Notes: generated from the letters alone by a model not told the origin. Shown: positions 1 to 5,722, counted from the stretch's first letter. The stretch: DNA of 7,018 bases from Rhodoferax sp. (GCA_018882485.1 VERU01000134.1:1-7018); one strand, 5' to 3'. Program-made: numbers and translations.

Positions 1-1
1 C

Positions 2-496
2 TACCGCGTTCCGGACGATGGCGACACCCGGCAGCGTGCGGTGTGCCCGGACTGTCACACCATCCACTACGAAAACCCTCTCAACGTGGTGGGTACCGTG
101 CCTTACTGGGGCGACCGGGTGCTGCTGTGCAAGCGCAACATCGAGCCGCGCTGGGGCAAGTGGACCCTTCCGGCCGGTTTCATGGAACAGGACGAGACCG
201 TGGCCCAGGGCGCAGCCCGCGAGACCGTGGAGGAAGCCGGCGCCGAGTTCGAGCTGGAGGGGTTTTTCAGCCTCGTCAACGTGGCGCATGTCAGCCAGGT
301 GCACCTGTTTTACCGTGCGCGGCTGCTGAGCGACCGTTTCAACCCGGGCACGGAGACGCTGGAAGCCCGGCTATTCTCGGAAGATGAAATTCCCTGGGAC
401 GAAATCGCCTTCCGGACCGTGAAGGAGACTCTGCTGCGCTACTTCTCCGACCGCCGGACGGGAACCTTCTCGATCCACACCTTCGACATCGCCTGA
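2..496 (+). CDS. NUDIX hydrolase with N-terminal zinc ribbon (5' end outside window)
   Basis: The reading frame is open from base 2, so the gene starts before the window; 164 residues are visible. Residues 15-18 (CPDC, then HTIHYENP) are the second knuckle of the zinc ribbon found at the N terminus of one NUDIX group; the first knuckle would lie upstream. The 23-residue Nudix box is intact at 176-244: G, five residues, E, seven residues, RE, then EE and G (GFMEQDE... RETVEEAG), so the metal-binding glutamates are present. Family knowledge: these enzymes hydrolyse nucleoside diphosphates linked to another group, such as ADP-ribose or NADH, in the cytoplasm; the substrate cannot be read from the sequence. 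Homologues are about 180 residues, so perhaps 15-20 are missing. ATG/GTG codons at 18, 41 and 43 are not the start because they would cut off the ribbon. The nuclease gene follows after 51 bp in the same frame. Confidence 0.93.
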   Translation, partial: YRVPDDGDTRQRAVCPDCHTIHYENPLNVVGTVPYWGDRVLLCKRNIEPRWGKWTLPAGFMEQDETVAQGAARETVEEAGAEFELEGFFSLVNVAHVSQVHLFYRARLLSDRFNPGTETLEARLFSEDEIPWDEIAFRTVKETLLRYFSDRRTGTFSIHTFDIA

Positions 497-547
497 ACCA
501 GCTCGAACCGTCCCGCACAGAACTTCGCCGATCGTCCCTGCCCCAAG

Positions 548-1972
548 ATGCTGCCCTGTTTCCTGCTGCTCGACCTGGAGACCACCGGGGGCAACCCGGT
601 ACACGACCGGATCACCGAGATCGCGGCGGTTCGCATGGAAAACGGACGCGAGGTGGCGCGCTGGAGCACGCTGGTCAACCCGGAATGCCGCATCTCCGGA
701 TTCATCCAGAACCTGACGGGCATCAGCAACGCCATGGTGGCCGAGGCGCCTGCGTTCTCCCAGGTGGCCGGCCGGCTGCTGGAACTCCTCGATGGCGCCG
801 TGCTGGTGGCCCACAACGTGCGCTTCGACCACGGTTTCCTGGTGCAGGAGTACCAACGGCTGGGAATCGGCCTGTCGACCCGCACCCTCTGCACCGTGCG
901 CCTGTCCCGGCTGCTGTACCCCCAGCATCGCAGCCACGGGCTCGATGCGATCATGCAGCGCCACGGCCTGACCACCCGGGACCGGCATCGGGCCATGGGG
1001 GATGTGGATATGGTGCTGGCCTGGCTGGGGCAGGTTGAGCAGGAATTCGGCGAGACCGTGCTGCAGCAGCGGGCGCAGCATCTGCTCCAGGGCAGCGCGG
1101 CGATGCCGCCCCACCTGGAGACCGACGTGGCGCGGATGCCGGACACTCCCGGCGTGTACCTGTTCTTCGGCGAGGGCCCGATTCCCCTGTACATCGGCAA
1201 GAGCGTTCACCTGCGCAGCCGGGTGATGTCGCATTTCCAGGCGGCCACGCGGGAAGCCCGCGAAATGCGCATGGCCCAGGAGATTCGCCGAATCGAATGG
1301 CAGGAGACGGCCGGTGAGCTCGGCGCCCTGCTGCTCGAATCGCGCCTGGTCAAGCAGATGCAGCCGCTGCACAACCGCCAGCTGCGACGGGAGCGGCGCC
1401 TGTTCGCCTGGCAGCTCGCCATGGAACCCGACCGGCGTCCCCAGTTGCAACTGGTGGATGACGGCGATTTCGGTCAGGGCGATGCCCGCCAGCTGTTCGG
1501 GGTCTTCCGGTCCCGCAGGCAGGCGCTGGAGACGCTGCGCACCCTGGGTGAAGCCCATGTCCTGTGCCCGCAGCTGCTGGGGCTGGAGTCCGGGCGGGGG
1601 CGCTGTTTCGCGCACCAGCTCGGGCGCTGCCACGGCGCCTGCTGCGGCCAGGAAAGCACGGCCCGGCATCACCTGCGGGTCCAGACGGCGCTGGCCGAGC
1701 ATCGATTGAAGTCCTGGCCATTCCAGGGTGCCATCGGACTGCGCGAACAGGAAGCCGATGGCGATCGCGCCGAGATCCACCTTTTCGACCAATGGCGTCA
1801 CCTGGCCACCGTGCGGGACGAAGCGCAGTGGCGCGAGGCGCTCCAGGCCCCGCGGCCCCTGGCCTTCGCCCTCGATACCTATCGCCTGCTTCTGCGCACC
1901 CTGGCCCAGCCCCGCCGTGCCGGGCTGACGCTGCTGCAGTGGCCCGCTGGCGCACGGCAGGGTGACGCATGA
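548..1972 (+). CDS. DEDDh 3'-5' exonuclease fused to GIY-YIG nuclease with UvrC-like cysteine motif
   Basis: This 474-residue cytoplasmic protein has three parts. Residues 5-165 are a DnaQ/epsilon-like exonuclease with all acidic motifs: D9 and E11 (DLET, ExoI), D94 (HNVRFD, ExoII), H147 and D152 (HRAMGD, ExoIII). Residues 198-280 are a GIY-YIG domain: GVY at 202-204, YIGKS at 215-219, R223/R225, the metal-ligand glutamate E264 (LLLES) and N276. Residues 340-366 carry four cysteines spaced C-x12-C-x7-C-x3-C (C340, C353, C361, C365), very like the cluster that follows the GIY-YIG domain in UvrC. The UvrC C-terminal endonuclease and helix-hairpin-helix domains are absent, as in Cho. The expected role is DNA incision plus 3' trimming in repair (inference). 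Similar exonuclease/GIY-YIG fusions are known in mycobacteria and in betaproteobacteria. ATG 548 is forced: no start codon lies between it and the upstream stop, and the next Met is past the ExoI motif. No clear ribosome-binding site precedes it. The last 100 residues are unassigned. Confidence 0.92.
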   Translation: MLPCFLLLDLETTGGNPVHDRITEIAAVRMENGREVARWSTLVNPECRISGFIQNLTGISNAMVAEAPAFSQVAGRLLELLDGAVLVAHNVRFDHGFLVQEYQRLGIGLSTRTLCTVRLSRLLYPQHRSHGLDAIMQRHGLTTRDRHRAMGDVDMVLAWLGQVEQEFGETVLQQRAQHLLQGSAAMPPHLETDVARMPDTPGVYLFFGEGPIPLYIGKSVHLRSRVMSHFQAATREAREMRMAQEIRRIEWQETAGELGALLLESRLVKQMQPLHNRQLRRERRLFAWQLAMEPDRRPQLQLVDDGDFGQGDARQLFGVFRSRRQALETLRTLGEAHVLCPQLLGLESGRGRCFAHQLGRCHGACCGQESTARHHLRVQTALAEHRLKSWPFQGAIGLREQEADGDRAEIHLFDQWRHLATVRDEAQWREALQAPRPLAFALDTYRLLLRTLAQPRRAGLTLLQWPAGARQGDA

Positions 1973-2409
1973 CCCGGGCCCGCCGTCACGGTGCCGCGTG
2001 CCTGGCCTGCGCCCTGATCCTCGCCCTGCCCGGCCCGGCCACTGCCGCCTTGGACCAGGCTTCCGCGCTGCCACTGGTGAGCGTGACGCCGGCCTACCGG
2101 GTCCATGAGGCGGTGCTCGACAACGGCAGCGTCATCCGCGAGTACGCCTCGACCCAGCAGCGTGTCTTTGCCGTCCGTTGGCGAGGGCCGGTTCTGCCGG
2201 ACCTGCGGGTCTGGCTGGGCGTCCACCATCCGGCCTACGTTCGTGCGGCAGAAGCCGCCCGCGCGACCGGTCTGCGGGGCGGGCCGCTGGTGTTCGCCAG
2301 CGAGGATCTGGTGTTGCGGTCCACGGGCCGGATGCGGGAGTTCCAGGGCCACGCCTACCTGCCGGCCCAGGTTCCAGCGGGAGTGGACATTGGTGCCCTG
2401 CTGCGCTGA
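1969..2409 (+). CDS. Exported DUF2844-family protein
   Basis: A 146-residue protein of unknown function. It begins with a Sec signal peptide: basic RARRH at 3-7, a hydrophobic stretch at about 9-20, and an AxA site (ATA, 24-26) predicting cleavage before A27. The mature part of about 120 residues has the features I associate with DUF2844: YRVHEAVLDNGSVIREY (43-59), a strand-rich VFAVRWRGPVLPDL (66-79), LG and PAY at 83-90, and a C-terminal RMREFQGHAYLP segment (121-132). It has no cysteine outside the signal peptide and no membrane segment, so it should be soluble in the periplasm or secreted. The ATG overlaps the nuclease stop (ATGA, 1969-1972) and an AGGG lies 6 bases upstream, so translation is probably coupled to the nuclease. 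The DUF3443 gene follows after 7 bases; DUF2844 and DUF3443 commonly occur side by side, so they probably act together. The family call is from memory of conserved motifs. Confidence 0.82.
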   Translation: MTRARRHGAACLACALILALPGPATAALDQASALPLVSVTPAYRVHEAVLDNGSVIREYASTQQRVFAVRWRGPVLPDLRVWLGVHHPAYVRAAEAARATGLRGGPLVFASEDLVLRSTGRMREFQGHAYLPAQVPAGVDIGALLR

Positions 2410-2416
2410 CGGACGG

Positions 2417-3649
2417 GTGAACCCACGGCCCGGGCTGAAGGCCCTGCTGCTGGCCGCGCTGCTGCCTGCCCTGCTGCTGGCGGGATGCGGCGGAGGTGGC
2501 AGCAGTCGTGCGCCGGAAGGGACGCCGCCGGTCGTGCTGCCGGCCGGCGCCAATGTGCTGGCCCTGACGGTGGACACCGGGCCCACGGGCAACAGCGTGA
2601 ACCGACCCTATGCTAGCGTGACACTGTGCGAGCCGGGCGGCGCGCGGTGCCAGACGCTGGACCGCGTGCTGGTGGACAGCGGATCGACCGGTCTGCGGGT
2701 CCTCGCCTCGGAGGTTTCGGGGCTGGCGCTGGACGTCGTGCGAACGCCGCAGGGACAGCCGCTGCTGAACTGCACGCAATTCGTCGATAACACCAGCGTG
2801 TGGGGGCCGGTGGTCACCGCCAGCGTGAAGCTGGGCCAGAAATCGGTCGACCCGCTGGCCGTCCAGTTGATCGGCTCGGCCGACTATGCCGGTCTGAATG
2901 GCGCCTGCGGTTCGGGGGTTTCCATGGACACCGTGGCCGGACTCGGGGCGCAGGGGATCCTGGGTGTGGGTCTGTTCCAGCAGGACTGCGGCAACCTGTG
3001 CGCCTCCGTCACCCGCAACGGCAGCTACTTCAGTTGCCGGACGGCGGCGTGCACCAGCACCCAGCCGGTAACGGCTCCTCTCGCGCAGCAGTTGGCCAAC
3101 CCGGTCGCCTTGTTGGGCGAGGACAACAACGGCCTGGTGTTCGAGTTGCCGGCCGTAGGACCGGACGGCGCCGCGACGCTCACCGGCCGCCTGCTGTTCG
3201 GCATCGGGACACAGCCCAACAACGCGTTCGATGCCGGCCTGACACTCCCCACCAGCACAACCGGGCGGATCCAGACCGAGTTCAATGGACAGATGCTGAC
3301 CGACAGCTTCATCGACTCGGGCTCGAACGCCCTCTTCTTCGATGCCGCGACGCTGACACCCTGCTCCGGCACCGGCGCAATCCGCTTCTACTGTCCGCCG
3401 GTGACCACCCCGCTGTCGGCGCGGCTCCTGCGCAGCGACGGCGCCTCGGCCCTGGTGACCTTTTCGGTGGGCAACGCCGACCAGCAGTTCGCGGCGCCCC
3501 TCAAGGCAGCCTTGCCCGGTCTCGCCGGCTCCCTGGGCGACGCCAGCAGTTTCAACTGGGGCCTGCCCTTCTTTTACGGGCGCCGAGTGTTCATCGGCAT
3601 CGAAGGCCGGTCATCCCCCGGGGGCACGGGCCCCTACTACGCCTTCTGA
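2417..3649 (+). CDS. DUF3443 lipoprotein, probable pepsin-like aspartic peptidase fold
   Basis: A 410-residue envelope protein read from GTG 2417. An upstream in-frame ATG at 2105 was rejected because it lies inside DUF2844 and would bury the signal sequence. Residues 1-24 are a lipoprotein signal with lipobox LLAGC (lipid-modified Cys24); the next residues (GGGGSS, no Asp at +2) fit outer-membrane sorting. The mature protein looks two-lobed. The N-lobe has VLVDSGSTGLRV (84-95, D87), a possible flap around 124-140 with W129, and GILGVG (180-185). The C-lobe has SFIDSGSNALFF (297-308, D300), and WGLPFF (391-396) runs into strand RRVFIGI. These match the order of the pepsin catalytic Asp motifs, their hydrophobic-hydrophobic-Gly partners and the last strand. 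Ten further cysteines (71, 78, 119, 174, 191, 195, 207, 212, 316, 326) suggest disulfides. DUF3443 assignment is firm; peptidase activity is inference. The gene follows DUF2844 by 7 bp and overlaps the convergent MFS gene by 13 bp. Confidence 0.85.
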   Translation: MNPRPGLKALLLAALLPALLLAGCGGGGSSRAPEGTPPVVLPAGANVLALTVDTGPTGNSVNRPYASVTLCEPGGARCQTLDRVLVDSGSTGLRVLASEVSGLALDVVRTPQGQPLLNCTQFVDNTSVWGPVVTASVKLGQKSVDPLAVQLIGSADYAGLNGACGSGVSMDTVAGLGAQGILGVGLFQQDCGNLCASVTRNGSYFSCRTAACTSTQPVTAPLAQQLANPVALLGEDNNGLVFELPAVGPDGAATLTGRLLFGIGTQPNNAFDAGLTLPTSTTGRIQTEFNGQMLTDSFIDSGSNALFFDAATLTPCSGTGAIRFYCPPVTTPLSARLLRSDGASALVTFSVGNADQQFAAPLKAALPGLAGSLGDASSFNWGLPFFYGRRVFIGIEGRSSPGGTGPYYAF

Positions 3650-4887
3650 GGCTGCGTTGGCGGAACGGGGGCAGTGGCCCCCCGATTCAGTGCGATGCGA
3701 CCCGCCAGCCAGACGGTGGCCAGGCTGGCCAGCACGCCCAGCAGGCCCGCCTTCCAGTAGCCCTGCACCGATTGCGCCGCATCCCGCCCGATCAGGCTGC
3801 CGCCAATGAAGGCGGCCACCCCCATGGCTGCCGACTGAACCGATGCATTGATCGCCATGAAGGTACCGCGCAGGGCCGGATCGGCAGCCGAAGCGATGAT
3901 GGCCATGCCGGGAATCATCCGGGCGCTCATGCAGGCAAAGAACGAGGTGGACACGCACAGCACCACCGCCATCGGCCAGCCCTCGGTGAGGGTGGTCAGC
4001 ATGATGGGGACCGTGACCGCCAGGGCGGTGATGCGGAACAGGCGCACCTTGCCATACCGGTCGGTCAGGATGCCCACGCTGCGGGCCACCAGCAGGCTGG
4101 CGACCCCACCGAACAGATAGAGGTAGGACACCTGATCGGCCCGCCAGCCGGCGTTGGTCTGCAGGTAGATGGTGATGAACGGGATCACCGTGAAACCGGC
4201 GGCCATGAGCAGGGCCGAGAACGCAAAGGCCCTGCGATGGTTGGAATCGGCCAGTGCCTGCGCGATGCTGCGCAGCACCGACGTGCTCCGCCCGGTCTGC
4301 AGGTGTGCCGACAGCGTCGGCACCGTGATGGCAGCCAGCACACCCAGCAGGCCCACCAGGGCCGCGATGGCGAAGAACGGCACATGCCAGCTGAAATGCG
4401 AGGCCAGGAACAGGCCCGTCGGCACGCCGGCGACCGTGGCCACCGAAAAGGACGTCATGACGATGCTCATGGCCCGGCCTCGCCGGTCGAAGGGGACAAG
4501 GTCGGCCACGATGGTCTGAACCAGAGCCGACAGCACCCCGCCGAAGACACCCGCCAGGATGCGGGCCGCCATCAGGGAGCCATAGCTGCCCGCCAGACCG
4601 CAGGCCAGCGTGGCCAGGCCGAACAGGGTGTAGAGCACCAGCAGCAGGTGGCGCCGATCGAAGCGATCCAGGTAGGTGGCCGCCAGCAGGCCGGAACCAC
4701 CGGCCGCCAGGGTATAGGCCGAGACCAGCAAGCCGAATTCGGCATCCCGAATGCCGAACAGGGCCGTGAACTGCGGCCCCAGAGGCATCATGATCATGAA
4801 ATCGACGATGTTGGTGAACTGAATGCCCGCGAGGGTGAACAGCAGCCAGAGTTCCCGGCGGCGCGACAGCGAAATGGATGGATGCAT
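3637..4887 (-). CDS. MFS transporter (12 TM, DHA1-like, substrate unknown)
   Basis: A 416-residue inner-membrane protein with about twelve hydrophobic helices in two six-helix halves split by a hydrophilic loop near 195-220. Major facilitator signatures are present. TM1 has D29 in NIVDFMIMMPL. Motif A between TM2 and TM3 is YLDRFDRRH (72-80), and its repeat in the second half is GILTDRYGK (272-280). R109 sits in TM4 (AARILAG), and a relaxed motif C (AGVPTGLF, 153-160) in TM5 is typical of proton antiporters. Known role of the family: proton-coupled export or uptake of small molecules; nothing here fixes the substrate. ATG 4887 puts TM1 at about residue 13. A longer frame from 5091 was rejected because its first residues are translated tRNA sequence. 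No Shine-Dalgarno or promoter is evident in the leader. The C-terminal 13 bp overlap the end of DUF3443 on the other strand. Confidence 0.9.
   Translation of the reverse strand: MHPSISLSRRRELWLLFTLAGIQFTNIVDFMIMMPLGPQFTALFGIRDAEFGLLVSAYTLAAGGSGLLAATYLDRFDRRHLLLVLYTLFGLATLACGLAGSYGSLMAARILAGVFGGVLSALVQTIVADLVPFDRRGRAMSIVMTSFSVATVAGVPTGLFLASHFSWHVPFFAIAALVGLLGVLAAITVPTLSAHLQTGRSTSVLRSIAQALADSNHRRAFAFSALLMAAGFTVIPFITIYLQTNAGWRADQVSYLYLFGGVASLLVARSVGILTDRYGKVRLFRITALAVTVPIMLTTLTEGWPMAVVLCVSTSFFACMSARMIPGMAIIASAADPALRGTFMAINASVQSAAMGVAAFIGGSLIGRDAAQSVQGYWKAGLLGVLASLATVWLAGRIALNRGATAPVPPTQPQKA
3666..3684 (+). terminator. GC-rich hairpin just after the DUF3443 stop (possible 3' end signal)
   Basis: Seventeen bases past the DUF3443 stop, CGGGGG and CCCCCCG face each other with GGGGGC/GCCCCC as the core stem and an AGTG loop. 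No T-run follows (ATTCAG), so it is not a classical intrinsic terminator. It lies inside the 3' coding part of the convergent MFS gene, so it may simply be GC-rich coding sequence. No better terminator is visible for the plus-strand genes. Confidence 0.3.
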
Positions 4888-4975
4888 GGTCAGGCAGCGT
4901 GGACGGCGCGCCGGGGCGCCGGATGGGATCAGGATGGGCGGGGCGGTCCGGACCCGAAGGGCTGCCCCTGACGAG
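4888..4975 (-). other. MFS gene leader, no clear promoter
   Basis: This 88-bp stretch between the tRNA terminator and the MFS start codon is GC-rich. I see no convincing -10/-35 pair or Shine-Dalgarno sequence in the minus direction. It contains one perfect 10-bp palindrome, GGTCCGGACC (4945-4954). The MFS gene either has a promoter I cannot recognise or depends on readthrough from the tRNA. Confidence 0.35.
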
Positions 4976-5009
4976 AAAGGCCTCCGAGCAGTTGCTGCCG
5001 GAGGCCTTT
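4976..5009 (-). terminator. Hairpin terminator of tRNA-Pro
   Basis: AAAGGCCTCCG (4976-4986) and CGGAGGCCTTT (4999-5009) form a perfect 11-bp inverted repeat. Inside it GCAG and CTGC (4988-4991 and 4995-4998) can extend the stem around a 3-base loop, with one bulged base. It starts 12 bases after the tRNA CCA end on the minus strand, the right place for a tRNA terminator. The T-run is only the three Ts of the stem followed by CTCGTC, so it may be leaky. The AAA/TTT flanks are symmetric, so it could also work on the plus strand. Confidence 0.75.
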
Positions 5010-5020
5010 GCCGATGGTCT

Positions 5021-5097
5021 TGGTCGGTGTGAAAGGATTCGAACCTTCGACCCCTTGCACCCCATGCAAGTGCGCTACCAGGCTGCGCCACACACCG
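5021..5097 (-). tRNA. tRNA-Pro (anticodon GGG)
   Basis: A complete 77-base cloverleaf can be folded by hand. The acceptor stem is CGGTGTG/CACACCG, with discriminator A and an encoded CCA (plus-strand TGG at 5021-5023). The D stem is GCGC/GCGC with AGCCTGGTA in the loop. The anticodon stem is CTTGC/GCAAG around loop ATGGGGT, with anticodon GGG at 5061-5063. A 5-base variable loop follows, then T stem GAAGG/CCTTT with loop TTCGAAT. The C1-G72 pair and anticodon GGG are those of bacterial proline tRNA reading CCC/CCU. It lies downstream of merR on the same strand, the usual place in beta- and gammaproteobacteria, and has its own promoter and terminator. No repeat of its 3' end was found, so there is no sign of an integrated element. 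Confidence 0.97.
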
Positions 5098-5181
5098 AAG
5101 CTCGCATTATAACGGCAGCTCAGCCCCCGATTTGCGGGCCCCGAAGCAGCGCATTGTGCGGGGCGCCTCTCCGGCCGGCGG
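5098..5181 (-). other. merR to tRNA-Pro intergenic region
   Basis: This 84-bp gap holds the tRNA promoter. It also has a loose inverted repeat, GCCCCG (5138-5143) and CGGGGC (5159-5164), separated by 15 bases. That repeat might end the merR transcript, but it has no T-run and is weak evidence. No open frame of interest is present. Confidence 0.4.
5106..5111 (-). promoter_or_regulatory. -10 box (TATAAT) of the tRNA-Pro promoter
   Basis: On the minus strand TATAAT, the exact sigma-70 consensus, ends 8 bases before the first base of the tRNA. The spacer GCGAGCTT starts with a GC-rich discriminator, as in stable-RNA promoters under stringent control. A good -35 is not visible: the hexamer 17 bases upstream reads CAAATC. 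Transcription should start at about 5097-5100, giving a leader of zero to three bases. Confidence 0.75.
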
Positions 5182-5667
5182 TCAGGTCCAGGGTGACAGC
5201 AGCGCCCGGATTTCGGAGAGCTCGCGGCGCAGGAGGCCCAGGCCGTGCGCGTCATCGGGATCGATGCGGATCGGGCGGTCGAAGGAAGCCGGATCAGAGC
5301 TCTCTGGTCGATCACCCTCCAGCAGCACATCGTCTCCGGCATCTGGCAGGTCGCCTGCATCGATGCCGTCAAACAGGGCTTGCGCATGGCGCTTTCGCTC
5401 GCGCTCGGCCTGCAGGATCTCCTGCATGCGGTTGCGCGCGCCGCTGATGGTGAATCCCTGGTCGTAGAGCAGGTCCCGGATGCGGCGGATCATCAGCACC
5501 TCGTGATGCTGGTAGTAACGCCGGTTGCCCCGCCGCTTCATGGGTCGCAGCTGGGCGAACTCCTGCTCCCAGTACCTCAGCACATGGGGTTTGACGCCGC
5601 ACAGGTCCCCGACCTCACCAATGGTGAAGTAACGCTTGGCCGGAATGGGCGGGAGTAGGGTCTCCAT
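5182..5667 (-). CDS. MerR-family transcriptional regulator of the pheT-ihfA cluster
   Basis: A 161-residue DNA-binding protein. Residues 12-80 are a MerR winged helix-turn-helix: YFTIGEVGDLCGVKPHVLRYWE gives the recognition helix, RRGNRRYY (45-52) the wing, and MIRRIRDLLYDQGFTISGARN (59-79) the second helix pair. Residues 80-97 (MQEILQAERERKRHAQAL) could form the start of a dimer coiled coil. Then comes an acidic low-complexity linker (about 101-140) and a conserved-looking C-terminal LLRRELSEIRALL. There are no cysteines suggesting metal sensing, and no ligand domain is recognised. Regulators of this type follow ihfA in many beta- and gammaproteobacteria; to my knowledge their targets are not established. 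ATG 5667 gives the usual METLLPPIPAKRYFT start. TTG 5679 would add four residues and cannot be excluded, since neither has a clear ribosome-binding site. It follows ihfA by 74 bp, probably in one transcript. Confidence 0.9.
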   Translation of the reverse strand: METLLPPIPAKRYFTIGEVGDLCGVKPHVLRYWEQEFAQLRPMKRRGNRRYYQHHEVLMIRRIRDLLYDQGFTISGARNRMQEILQAERERKRHAQALFDGIDAGDLPDAGDDVLLEGDRPESSDPASFDRPIRIDPDDAHGLGLLRRELSEIRALLSPWT

Positions 5668-5722
5668 GGAGGTGAACAAGCCGCAGGGGCGCAGAGATTA
5701 ACCCAAGCGACAGGGCGCTGTA

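Noticed and set aside
371..2074. 567-codon open frame on the minus strand opposite the NUDIX and nuclease genes
   Set aside because: It is antisense to genes with complete catalytic motifs. Its translation is low-complexity Gly/Ala/Arg/Gln-rich with no domain, as expected from GC-rich codon bias.
2105..2416. ATG 2105 as the DUF3443 start
   Set aside because: It would place 104 residues of out-of-frame DUF2844 sequence before the lipoprotein signal. The lipobox requires a start near 2417.
2800..4971. 723-codon open frame on the plus strand across DUF3443 and the MFS gene
   Set aside because: It runs out of frame through DUF3443 and antisense through a clear 12-helix transporter. Its product is Arg/Gly/His/Gln-rich with no recognisable motif.
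3611..5065. Second long minus-strand frame over the MFS gene
   Set aside because: Shifted frame of the transporter. It lacks membrane helices and MFS motifs, and its N terminus is read from tRNA sequence.
4888..5091. 68-codon N-terminal extension of the MFS protein
   Set aside because: Its first 23 or so codons translate the tRNA-Pro gene, and the rest crosses the terminator hairpin. The real start is ATG 4887.
5021..5097. tRNA-Pro as an integration site for a mobile element
   Set aside because: No copy of the tRNA 3' end, no integrase and no phage-like gene are in the window. The flanking order is the conserved chromosomal one.
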